Below, piece by piece: positions 44,332 through 55,300 of a stretch of DNA of 64,000 nt (positions are counted from its first letter, which is position 1; every line of letters starts with the position of its first letter). The translations under genes were made by a program, and so were the position numbers. The DNA is taken from contig JARWMV010000232.1 of assembly GCA_030998015.1 (NCBI GenBank), positions 2,232,001-2,296,000 on the forward strand, written 5' to 3'. The stretch comes from Ceratorhiza oryzae-sativae. Lineage: Eukaryota; Basidiomycota; Agaricomycetes; Cantharellales; Ceratobasidiaceae. The notes below the pieces were generated by a model that was not told the DNA's origin, did not search any database, and was given only the letters and a program-made list of their open reading frames with translations.

Positions 44332-45632
44332 ATGCCTTACACTAAGGACGACAATAAGGTGACACTCACGACCTCCGCCGTAAGTTGTTGTAGACGCATG
44401 TACTTCAAATTAAGTTGAATGACGGTATGATCGTAGGGCTCGAGCGTGGAGATCCTGTTCTACGGAGCAACAGTGCTTTCCTGGAAGGCTGCGCCTTCGG
44501 GTAGCTCGTCGGCTCCTACTGAAAGACTCTTTGTCTCTAAAAAGGCCATCCTGGATGGAACGTGAGTGGAGACAGGAATAAATACCACAGTTAACTTACG
44601 ATTTTTCAACACATAGGAAACCGGTGCGTTGCATCGTTGCTTACACAGAAATGAATAGCCTTACGGTATAACAACATAGGTTCGAGGCGGCATCCCAATT
44701 GCCTTTCCATTTTTTGGACCTCCTACCAAGCCAGAGCACTCCAAGATGGGTCAACACGGCTTTGCTCGCAGCACGATTTGGAAATGGGATTCCGTTGTGA
44801 TGGACAACGAGGCTGGGGTTTCCGTGAGGCTGGGTACGCATTTATTCAAATTGTTCCAATTAACCCATTTAACGCGTAGTAGTTCTGGAGCCTACACCAG
44901 AAATCAAAGCTGTTTTCCCCAACCCATTCCACCTAGCATATGTCGTCACTCTTACCGCACATCAGCTATCGACCGATCTCCACGTCAAGAACACCGGAAG
45001 CGATCCTCTGACTTTCCAGGCCCTGTTGCACACATATTTCGAAGCGGACTCTGCAACTTGTTCTGTCGAACCCCTCAAAGGACTCACATACATCGACAAA
45101 ACTAAGGGTGGCGTTGAGTCTATCGAAACTAGGGTGAGTGAAGCTATCCGGATCCAGCTAGCTGATGTTATACTCACTATCGGCCCCAGGATGCGGTAAC
45201 TGTCAAAGATTTCACTGATGCTGTCTACAAGAACGGTGGTGGTAAATACATAGGCAAATGGAACGGCGGAGGAATTGAAGTCAAGGCTATTGGGTTCAAG
45301 GGTAAGAAATTATGTATTACACAATTTGGTTAAGATCTATAGTGCTAAATTTAAACAGACGTCGTTGTTTGGAATCCTCAGGCCGAAGCAGGCAGCAAGA
45401 TCGGAGATCTCCACGAAGGCGCATGGTAAGCCTCATGTCGCTCTGCTGATACAAAGACCCACTAAGCATGCTTGCAACAGGAATAACTATGTATGCATTG
45501 AGGTCAGTCCATTCAGCTCTTCCAGAACATAATAGGCTAAAATTGGCCGCACAGCCCGGAACCGCCTCGTACTGGGAGACCCTTCCAGCTGACGCAAATT
45601 GGGTTGGCGGCCAAACACTGAGCGCCCTTTAG
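44332..45632 (+). CDS. Hexose-6-phosphate mutarotase (glucose-6-phosphate 1-epimerase)
   Basis: It interconverts alpha and beta anomers of hexose-6-phosphates in the cytosol, as yeast YMR099C does. Start MPYTKDDNKVTLTTSA at 44332, spliced to GSSVEILFYGATVLSWKAAP, RLFVSKKAILDGTKP, and RGGIPIAFPFFGPPTKPEHS. The catalytic His block is MGQHGFARSTIWKWD. Later come PFHLAYVVTLTAHQLSTDLH and FQALLHTYFEADSATCSVEP with the second active-site His, and the substrate loop GLTYIDKTKGG. The last exons give VVVWNPQAEAGSKIGDLHEG, YVCIEPGTASYWETLPADAN and TAG 45630-45632. Length (about 300 residues) fits. About nine exons, including short ones near 44620-44700. Confidence is high. Confidence 0.93.
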
Positions 45633-45743
45633 CGCTAACGCCGAAAGCCTCTTTGCATGTATTTCAAATTTAACAATGAAAGTCGAATTGTAAACTCGCG
45701 CTTGGACCGTGCCTCCACTACTCTACACACGTCGGCCGTCATC

Positions 45744-47149
45744 ATGAGCAGCGACGAGGCGTATACCAGCGCTGTACGAGCCTTGGAAGTCAGCATGGCG
45801 CAGGTCTATAAATCTCAAGCCTGGAAGGGCTCGGGTTCGACACTCTCAACTACTCTCACTGCTCGCGATGTCTTTCCTCCCTGTTATGGCTCACACTCAG
45901 AAAATGCCTGCTAGTGACCAATCCCCTGGCCAAAGTTCCGTTTGGCGAGCTAAGGTTCGTCCCGATTGGAATCGACACGAGCCCACCCAGCCGCTCGAGC
46001 ATCGTACAAACGGGAGCCGCGATGAAGTTGAGACGTTGGAACACCTTGTCCATGTATCCGAGCGAGAGGGTGTCGACAATAATGGAATTTCTCGTAGGAC
46101 TGCTTGGCTGGCCAAGAACGGGCCTATATCAGTATGTATTCCGCAGATCGAGTCTTAAACTGGGACTGACTCACTCGCTTGCTTACTAGAACACGTACGA
46201 AGAAAGCCTTGCGTCTCAACCTCGGGCCAAGGCATCCAAACCCACTCCCAAGGAGCTCCGAATATCAGCCCAGAAAGAACTACTAATTGCTCACGCCGAA
46301 CTAGAAGAGGAGCTCCAACGGCTCGACCGAGAATTTCCTCGTAAATCCCGCAAGAGCAAAAGCAAGAGCACAAGGGTGGAACGACAGCTTGGCCCGGCAT
46401 GGGTCATGGCCCCGCGCGGAAAATACGCGTTAGAGAAACAGCCCAGTTCCACACCTCCTCAACCTGGCCAAGCTCCTCGAGACTCTGCAACTCCCGGACA
46501 AGAGCGGACTGGAACGGCAGAGCGTCGTCGATCTGACACACCATTCGATGCGTCTGCTTGGTTGGACTCGCACCACCAACGGCAACACGTTGATATACCG
46601 TTCCTGCCAGAGGCGACTACTATTCCCGAGGCATACTCGACACTGGGTGCAACGCGTACACTCCCGGATTGTATTCGAGCACAGCCAACGCCGGTGCATA
46701 TAGCACTAGCGCAACTTGGCCACACAGCACGACCGGCCTTTGCCAGTATGAAGCGAGTGGCTCCCGCGCCTACAGTTCAAGCAACTCGGGTTCGTACGGC
46801 GCATATAGCCAAAGTGCACCAGCAACTCAAGATCAATACGTGCATAGCCTTCAGCAGGCCGCTATAATCAAGCTTTCCTGGGTATAGACTACAACCAGCT
46901 CACTCAAGAGGTAAACAGCAATCAGGCTATCCCAACTTTAGTGTGAACTATGGCCAACAGGCGGACTACAGCCAGACTTTCGTAGATGCAAGCTACAACC
47001 AACAAGTCGGTGAGACAACTTGGGGGATGCAAACGTACCACCCGGCTGCCACCGAGTCAACCTTGTTGTCCCCAACCCACTCGAGTTGGCTTCAGCAGAG
47101 CGATAGCGCGTTTTCCAGTCACAGCTATGGGCAGTATCCCCACTACTAG
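45744..47149 (+). CDS. Hypothetical protein with Tyr/Gln/Ser-rich C-terminus
   Basis: I do not recognise a family. Start MSSDEAYTSAVRALEVSMAQ at 45744. A short intron leads to KMPASDQSPGQSSVWRAKVR and SREVETLEHLV-type helical sequence (SRDEVETLEHLVHVSEREGV). A clear intron (GTATGTATTC...TTACTAG, about 46132-46189) joins it to NTYEESLASQPRAKASKPTP and a charged coiled-coil-like stretch (QKELLIAHAELEEELQRLDR), then RKSRKSKSKS. The C-terminus is low-complexity: YSSTANAGAYSTSATW, SSSNSGSYGAYSQSAPATQD, and after a small intron (about 46891-46919) NYGQQADYSQTFVDASYNQQ, ending QYPHY with TAG 47147-47149. Between 46594 and 46670 the coding frame must change and I find no good intron there, so that part of the model is unresolved. 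The prion-like tail suggests an RNA-granule or condensate-type protein; that is inference only. Confidence 0.5.
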
Positions 47150-47476
47150 ATATTAGCAGATGTAGCCGGACAATGTTCAATGGACCTTTTTTTGTTAGAA
47201 CCTAAACAATGTATGGATAGGTTATGTATGATATGCTTTTAAATGGAAAGGATCGTAATGCTCGCGCATTATACGCGGGCATACATACTTGATACAAGGA
47301 GTGATTGCCACAGACACCATGGATGACCAACAGAAAGACGGAAGAAAACCATATGCAGAGAAACGTAACGAGTGTTGGGCCAAGAACAAAGCGCAATGAA
47401 CTGAAAATATCGCATGGGGGAAACCACCAGAAATGTAGGATGATGCTGAAGAAGAAAGAAACTAAATAGTTATCGC
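47150..47476. other. Convergent intergenic region
   Basis: 3' flanks of two converging genes. No other feature seen. Confidence 0.45.
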
Positions 47477-49145
47477 TCAACGAGTACTCAAAGTCGAATT
47501 CCGGTTGCTGGGGCTTGATGCTGGTGAACTGGATCGCGCGAGACTCCAGAAATCGGAATGAGCATCAAAGCTCGCGAGGTCAGGCACGTCAGATTCGGTG
47601 AATCCGGCTAGGCGGACGAGTTCCAAGAACTGGGCGCGCGAATCGGGGAATATGAATGTCGTAAGGATGCGCCGGAACTGACTCACGGTTAGTCCCATCG
47701 CCTGACCTTTTCCGGAGACGGACTCACGTTATCTCGTAACACGGGCAAGACCGTGTCGTGAGGGGGCGGAGTTGCCTTGGAACCAATCGTGCCAGGCGTT
47801 GTGACATCCTTGGATACAGGCGAAGCAGGATCGAGTGCGTGCCTCGTATCCCATTCATCCAACCTGATCTTAGCCCCAAGCATACCAATACCCAAACGTC
47901 CGGCCGCGTGTGCCAAAACCGCACGCTCCTCCAGGCCGAGCCAACGTTCCCAGGCCTCGAGCCGCCGACCATCGCTCCTAAACTCACGGAGAGCGTTGCG
48001 GACTCGTGTCCAGTCGTCGGCATCACCCCGCCAGATCCGGGTATCGGTTCCTTCTCCTTGATCGTAGTTGTTTTCGGAGAGAGGGAGTGTTGGGTCAGCA
48101 GAGGTCGAAGGAGAGATGGATGTGTTCAAAGAGCTGGGGTACGTTGACGGGCCGTCGATGGGTCTGGTCGCGGGGCGCATCATGAGTCGGACCCAGCGCC
48201 GCCTCCTCACCCATCCACCTGCGTTGAACGATCCGATGGATGCGCGCCAGCCCTTTGAGCGAAAATACCAATTGTATTCATAGCCGTCCTGTTGGACCTA
48301 GACCCCAAAACGTAAATACGACAGCCGAACAAGCAAGAATAGGAAAAAATAAATCGGACTTACCTCGCCATCTCCACGCATATCGACCATCCAGAATTTA
48401 CTACGTGCACGAGGAGTGGGAATGAGCCAAGTATGGAAGTGACGAGAGGTTACGTACCTGACCCACCGCCAGTTGGGATCCGGTAGCTGATAATCTGCGA
48501 GAGCCGCGGGCGCACGCAAGGTCTCTCGTTGACGTGTCTTTCCTTTGCCATGGACTGATGGTTGGCTTGGGACCGTGAAGGGCGGTGGACTATTTGTGGG
48601 AGGGGGGGGGGCGGTTATAAATAGAATTTCATAAGGCCTGCGCCGCAAAGATACTCACTCGGTTGGCAGCAAAGATAGCTTGGAGTAGTACGGAATCGAA
48701 AAAACCGTGATGCTGGAAACAAATGAGCCAACAGCAAAGTACATGGCAAGAAACAAAAGACTTACCCTCTCTGGTTCTCATACAAGATAGCCCACTCGTA
48801 AATATCCCGAGACTCGTCGTCCTGTGAATGTCTCCTATCCGCAACATGTACATCATCGACGGTTGATCCGATCCGCATCACACATTCTGGCTCAGCCTCA
48901 GGTTCAGCGTCCAGATCGATTCCCTTTCGCCGTCTATGTCTTGGTGCATCCTTTGCACACGAGGCCTCGCTCGTACGCGAAAGACCGCTAGCGACAGACA
49001 GCCGGCGGGGGCGGAGACTAATCTTGCGTTTGCAAGCCGCAAGATGTTGATTTGCTTCAGGTATCGGTTCAGAGGATGCGCTGGGAAGAGTAGGAAGAGG
49101 GGAAAGTGTCGAGTGGTTTTTCGTGAGTGTTGGTCGGCGCGACAT
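47477..49145 (-). CDS. DysF (dysferlin/peroxin) domain protein, Mug65/Spo73-like
   Basis: Start MSRRPTLTKNHSTLSPLPTL at 49145, with a low-complexity basic N-terminus. The DysF domain is built from exons HHGFFDSVLLQAIFAANR, YQLPDPNWRWV, KFWMVDMRGDGE and VQQDGYEYNWYFRSKGWRAS, then GSFNAGGWVRRRRWVRLMMR. The paired Trp/Arg pattern ending in GWVRRRRWVRLM is the DysF signature. A C-terminal region follows (RVRNALREFRSDGRRLEAWE, ERWLGLEERAVLAHA). A final intron (GTGAGTCCGT...GTGAGTCAG) joins RDN to FRRILTTFIFPDSRAQFLEL, ending at 47477. In fungi such proteins act in spore-wall or prospore-membrane extension (Spo73) or peroxisome/ER membrane organisation (Pex30 group); by layout this is closest to S. 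pombe Mug65. About six exons. The exact role is inferred. Confidence 0.82.
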
Positions 49146-49298
49146 GCGGGCGGGGGGGTTGGTGGGTATATTGCCGTCGTCGGAGTGGAGAAGGAGAGGT
49201 GATGAACGCCACACACGTGACGTCACATAAGATAAGCAAGTGGGTGGCGCGCGAATCAAATTGGTTTCTCAAGTCCCGACCACGTACAGCTGTCCACG

Positions 49299-50084
49299 AT
49301 GCACTATCGACGGCTGAGGTCGCTAATCAGAGCCCAACGGGCGACTAGCACACTTTTTGGGAGGCGTACATTTTCGTCAGCTTCGCTGCCTACCACATGT
49401 CCGGCGTGCTCTAAACCACTTCCGACGCGGCTGCCCATCTGTCCATCGTGTTCGCACATATCCAGGCTTCCTGCGAATACATCATACCAATCTCTATTCA
49501 ATCTACCCGAGAACACGTTTCGTGTCGACTTGAAAGAACTCCGGAATCGGTTCTTGCAGACACAGCGAATTATGCACCCGGATGCATGGTCGTCCAAACC
49601 CGAGGTACGTTGCGCCACGCAATTGATTAATTGAAGGACAAGTTGGAGCTGATCAGGATAGAAAGAAAAAGCTACCGCAGCAGAATACTCTGCTCTATTG
49701 AACAAGGCGTACGAAACGCTTCGGTCGCCACTCAAACGAGCCGAATACTTGCTTTCCTTGCGGGGTGTCGATCTGAGCGAGCGGGATAAACTGGAGGACG
49801 TCGAGTTTATTCACAGAGTCATGGAGCTCAGAGAAGAAATTGAATTCGCGGAGAGCGTGAATGAGGTTGAGGCTGTATTGGAGCGGAATAAAGGTTCGCC
49901 GGATTCTTCTGACATCCGGGCCCATGCTAATTAGCTTGAGATAGCCGGGCTGAACGGCACCCTGTCAGATTTTGAACAGGCATACACTACGGGAGACTAT
50001 GAGGCTGCCAAAGAAGCTTGTGTTAGACTCAAATATTGGGCCGGAGTAGAAGAAAGCGCGCAGGCTAAATTACGAGAGATGTAA
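49299..50084 (+). CDS. Mitochondrial iron-sulfur co-chaperone HSCB/Jac1
   Basis: A J-protein that delivers the Fe-S scaffold Isu to the mitochondrial Hsp70. Start MHYRRLRSLIRAQRATSTLF at 49299 is Arg/Ser-rich and suits a mitochondrial presequence. A four-Cys zinc site follows (CPACSKPL and CPSCSH), as in human HSCB and unlike yeast Jac1. The J domain has YQSLFNLPENTFRVD, LRNRFLQTQRIMHPDAWSSK with the essential HPD, and after an intron AAEYSALLNKAYETLRSPLK and RAEYLLSLRGVDLSE. The C-terminal helical domain (EFIHRVMELREEIEFAESVN, FEQAYTTGDYEAAKEACVRL) binds the scaffold. The last intron ends GAGATAG near 49945. Stop TAA at 50082-50084, about 225 residues. It is divergent from the DysF gene with 153 bp between the ATGs. 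Confidence 0.93.
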
Positions 50085-50301
50085 TCCTCATTCTCACGCA
50101 TACACCTCCTGGATGGGGTGGAAATAGATAGCGCAATGTGTGTATTGAATACGATCTAATGTAAGTATGTACTTGCTGCCGGGCAAACACAACTAAGCGA
50201 GTGAGTGATGATGCGACAGTCAGACGAAACGTGACCAGAACAATGTCCAAAACCAAATCAACCAAAAGAAATACTATGCAAAATGCTTTTTAGATCGGGG
50301 T

Positions 50302-52157
50302 CTAAGCAGCGATCTTCTTCTTGTCGTGGGTCGTCATCTCGTTGACCTCACGCCAGTTGCGGACAAGAGTTGCCTTGACATTCTCCATCCCGCCGAATTC
50401 GTCCTGGTAATCCTTGCTATCGTTGAGCAGCTCAGAAGCGGTCCTACGGTCGGCAGGCGCAAACGGCTGATTCAAGTTGGAGAAGATGAAGGACTGAGGC
50501 GGCGACGGGTCGTGCGCCATGATCTCGGCGAGCTCGCGGGCGATCGAGAGACAGTAGCCGTCGATGTCGAGATCGTTGTCATCATAGTTGAACGGATTCT
50601 CAATCTCAGCACCGATTTCAAGGAAGCCAAGGAAGAGGAAGGCTGCAAAAAGGGTGGCGGGAATTGTGACCCACTTGAGAGCGGAGTAGATCTGGAACGG
50701 CAAGAAGAAGAGATAGAGCCAGACGGCCATACGCAGGTGAGCTTGGTAGGCGAATGGAATGGGCGTGGTGGCAATGCGGCGCAGCTGGACAGAGGCATCC
50801 TGGATCGAGTGCAAGTTGTTGTTGAACGAGGTGGCAGTAGCCGGCTGGAGCAGCCCACTGGTCAACAAGAAGTTGTAGTATGACGAAATGTGCAGCCTGC
50901 AAGCGCCGTCAGTAAATTAGATGAAACACGGGCATGCATCAACATACGCAATTTCAAGAGGCACGATAGACTCGACGACTGGGCGGTTGATCTTGCGGCC
51001 AGTCCACGCGCTGCGGTGTTCCTCGCTTTCGTCATCAGGGGTGGAGCGTTTGAACAAGCGTTTGCCGAGCTTGTACAAGGTCTTGATGGGCATGAGAACC
51101 GGAAAGTAGTCGAAGAAGGTCGTCTTGGGCGGGTTGCGAGCCGGCGCAAGGTGAACATGGTCGGGGGTGACGTCTGGAAGGGCCTTTTCGGGGTCAAAGG
51201 TCTTGTTCTTCTTGCGCTTGAAGCCGCCGTCTTCGGAGCCGGGCACACGTGGAATGTGGTGTCCGCCCGCATTAGCGTGGTCAGCCCAGAGCGGAAGCTT
51301 CTCGTTGCTGTCCATGGGGCCATCCTTGATGGCGTATTGGGGCAGGAAAGCAATCAAGGGATAAAGGTCCTGGTAATAGATGCCAGGTTCGCCTCGGAGA
51401 TAGTGCTAAACGAGTGTCAGACAAATTTTAGTTGCGTGTGAATGTGCGTACCTTGACAGAGACCGAGTAAGCCTGGATCAAGTTGATCATTGACTTTTTC
51501 TCAATAATAGCCCTAAGCTTGTGATCGGCCGGCAAATTTGGGTTCTTGGCAGAGCGGTCTGTTGGGACATGGATCCAAATAAGGTTCGCCAAATTACGGC
51601 TCTGTAATATTGTGTCAGCACAAAAAAAAAAAAAAGGAAGCGGTTGCTAGCTGGTGAAACTTACGCTGAGGGAGATGGAGGACCAGAGTTTGCGACCTAG
51701 AGGCCTTGTCAGCTTGAATCAATAGGATGTGAGCAGATGGCTCACCCTCCCAGTAGCGGTCATACGCCGAAGTTGTGCGGAAACTGATGACCAAACCGAG
51801 AACGGTACCCAGAACAGTCAAGAGTTGGTTGTTGAAAAACTGCGAAAACGTTAGCGAGGGGGCCGCGAGCGAGGGGGCCAGTGGGACGCACGAGCTTCGT
51901 CTTGGTAAACTCGGAGACACAGCAGACCACTGGTGGCACGCGACCAAAAATTAGTGCATTTCAAGGGATAACGTACAAATCGACGTACTAGCAGCGACGC
52001 CGCCGAAGAAGATTAGCTCTGGCCAAATGTCATTGATAACCTGGGGGGTGCCGTAAGGTGAGTGCTAGTCGCGAAGAGAAGGCCCGGGGCGACGTACGGT
52101 GCCGCGGAACTTGCGGAGAGTGAGGCCTCCGCTGAGGAGCGGGTTGTGGGCGGGCAT
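50302..52157 (-). CDS. Bestrophin-like (RFP-TM/UPF0187) anion channel protein
   Basis: A membrane protein of the bestrophin superfamily, expected to conduct anions. Start MPAHNPLLSGGLTLRKFRGT at 52157, spliced to VINDIWPELIFFGGVAA, a first membrane segment, then FFNNQLLTVLGTVLGLVISF and RTTSAYDRYWEG, the most conserved family block. RNLANLIWIHVPTDRSA and MINLIQAYSVSVKHYLRG follow, a long cytosolic Pro/Lys-rich region (51.0-51.4 kb), VVESIVPLEIALHISSYYNF, the last membrane part (MAVWLYLFFLPFQIYSALKW), and ENPFNYDDNDLDIDGYCLSI, the usual closing motif. It ends KKKIAA at 50302. About 470 residues, seven or eight exons. Ion selectivity and membrane location are unknown. Neighbouring start codons are divergent with REV3 by about 200 bp. 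Confidence 0.9.
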
Positions 52158-52353
52158 GGCGCAGAAGTGCAAGTGAGTGACGGTGAATGCGCGCTGCGCA
52201 GTCGGGTTTAAATGGGCAGGAAAACGAGTGGTGGTGGGCGGTGGTAACGAGGTGCGACCAACCCGGCGCTAAATGGGCGCCGTGATTGCCGATCAACGAA
52301 TCGCCGAAAGCGCTCAGCCGCAAATATCCGCCAGCTTCGCACCGATCGCGCCC

Positions 52354-55300
52354 ATGGACACGCTCGCCGTCAGAGTCACCAACATCGACTGGTCCCTCGT
52401 CCGTGCCGGCTCGCTCGACAACACCCGCTTCCCCCGATGCCCCGTCATCCGCGTCTTCGGCGTCACCTCCACCGGCGACAAGGCCTGCGTCCACATCCAC
52501 CAGGTCTTTCCCTATTTCTACATCCCGTACGACGGTGACATGTCGCCCGATCAAGGCAAGCCCCATCGCACCCTTTTCGGCCATCCCTGCGATCTAATTA
52601 TGTGTCTCATTCAGTTGGACGATACATTCGCTCCCTGACACAGACGCTCAACCGCGCCATTGCGATATCTCTCAAACGTAATCCTTTCGAGTCCAAGTTT
52701 GTGCGCGCGGTGATTCTTGTCAAAGCCGTGCACTTCTATGGGTTCCATTGTTCGTACGCTCCTTTTCTCAAAGTCATCATGGCCGATCCAGGTATGGTCC
52801 AACGCGCGGCCACGGTTCTTCGTTCTGGCGCGGTCATGAGGCAAAAGATCCAGGTGTTCGAGGCGCACATCAGCTTCATTCTGCAGTTCATGTGCGACTT
52901 TGGGCTCTATGGCTGTGGTTGGCTCGAGTTTAAGCGCTATTATGTGCGGGAAGGAAATATAGACTTGGCGACAAAAGGTACATCATGGCTGTTCGCATGA
53001 ATCCACCAATCCGAGAGTGTATTTCTGACAGCTCGGGCAAAGCCCCACTTCTCCCAGGCCAATTCTCCCCATCGCCTCACACAAAAGTATCACGCATGAG
53101 TCTCGAAATAGACATCATCTCGCACCAGATCTTGAACCGGCACAAACTCGCCCAGCGAAACCTCCACCACACCTTGACGATCCCTCGGCCTGCACCAGCC
53201 GACTCGGAACCCCTTGTTCAGAGCGTGCGCGAGCTATGGGACATTGAGCGTGCTCGTCGTGTGGCGCTCGGCCTCAATCCGACCCCCGAGCTGCCGGTCG
53301 ACCCAAGCGCCGGCCAGCGTGGGCTTGGTGGGGGGTGGGAACAGGAACCGTTGTTCTGGGACCAATTTCGGGCTAGACTGAAAGCTGAGGAAGCCCAAAC
53401 AGGCGCCAAGAAGACCGAGGATGATACACAACAGGGGTGGGAAAAGTGGGTGATGACCGCATTCGAGAGCGTCGAGGCACTTTGGGAAGAGGACTGGAAG
53501 ACCTGGCTCCCTCGACTCTCGGGGGCTGAAGGGCCGGAAAACACAGATCCGCCGGCAACGCAGGTTGCAAGAGTGGTTAATCCGTTTGGGATGACTCAGG
53601 TTGACCAAGAGACGAGTGACCAACCGGGAGAAAGAGATCCCAAACTGAACGAAGTCGACGAGGATCTCGCCACCGGTCAAGCCTTTCAAAGACTCGTAAC
53701 AGCTGCTGAAGAAGCCCAATTTTACGAAGACGATGAAAGATGGGATGAATTCCTAGATGATGATGTGCTGAGGGAGGCGGCCACACAAAATGTAGGTCAG
53801 GGGGTGAGTGTTCCTGCTACCCCAACGTGAGTCTACTCCTGGTACCTATCGAAGATTTCATTGAACGTTCCACAGGAAAAGGCAAAGAACTAGAACGCCC
53901 ATGTCTTCTCCCCGACGTGCCAATCCCTTCAGTACACCCGAGAGCGTGAGCAGCAGAAGGTATGCATCCCTAATTTTCGAGCATACAGCCAGCTAAGTGG
54001 GGATCAAGCAATTCGTACATATCACCCAGCACCACTCCTACTCGAAAAGTGACCGTAAAGTGGGCTTATACCTTTTATCTTCCCCAACCTGCTAATTTCG
54101 AGCACGAATAGAGACTCGCCCTCCAAGTTCGAACGTATCATCGAAGACTTTGAGAGCAAACCCATTCAGATGCCCAGGCTTACAACACCCCAACCAGTCA
54201 CCCCAATTACTTTTAACCCGACCCCAGCTGCTCGTGCAAGGAAAAAGGCCGACGAAAAGACTCCGATATTCGAGGAGGACAATCCATTCCTTGATGCAGC
54301 AACCACTCGTACCATCAAGCCAGAACCTCAGCATCCAGATGAAACTGAACTCCTTCGGGCACCCAAACGACAAAAGCTCACGCAAGAATATCAACCGACC
54401 CAGCTGACTCCCGCTCCCGTAGTTCAAAAGGTCACTCGTTGGGCAGACGTCGAGGAGCGGTTTCCTTTGCCAATACCCATGTCATCGCTCGTTCCTCCTC
54501 ATCCCATGCGTGGAGACATATACGAATATAACCGACGCCCACCTATGAGACGGGAGCTTCTAGACTCGCTTGCATCATACGGCCTCCCTTCCAAAATATA
54601 TCGTGTGCCGTTTTATTCAAAAGAAGAGGACGTACCTGACCAACCGTTTCGCTACGCCGGACGTGTTTTCCACGTCAAGGGAGGAACTGGAGTTGGTTCG
54701 TTGGAAGACTGGAAGTCCAAGGACCTGGAGAGCTCGAGGCCTGTCTACGCAGGCATTGGCGTGAATGGATGGGAGTATGCGGGTGGACAGCCCCCAAGCG
54801 TCTCTGTTGTAAGGCGGTGGCTAGATGGAGCGCCTAGTCAGGACGAGGAAAGGGACAAACGAAAGAAGAATCCGAACCGGAATAGGTCCCAGGTACGAAG
54901 GTCCGTGATGGCCATATGCGGTTGTAATTGATGAAGTCCGCAGCTGGAAGGGCCGACGCAAAACACGCATGGGTTCAAGATCACCCAGAAGAAGACCGGA
55001 GGAGACGGGGGCCGAGAGAAACAGATGATCTCAGCTTTATCCGTTGAAATATTTGGCATGTATTTTTATCTCGTCTTCTCTCAAAGTTTATTGATCTTGT
55101 AAATTCACAGCATGCACTCGCGGGGACCTGCTTCCTAATCCATCCGAAGATGAAATCTATTGCGTCTTTTACTGTTTTTCAGATGCCGGCGGAGACGCCG
55201 AAGACAGAGCCGACTACCAATCAGGCTGCATCATAGTCGGTCCCGTAGCTGATCCCCGTTGGATACCTGGGTACGAGATCAACATAGTCGAGACTGAGCT

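Noticed and set aside
50326..51441. Long plus-strand ORFs opposite the bestrophin-like gene
   Set aside because: They mirror conserved exons of the minus-strand gene (RTTSAYDRYW family) and have no homology of their own.
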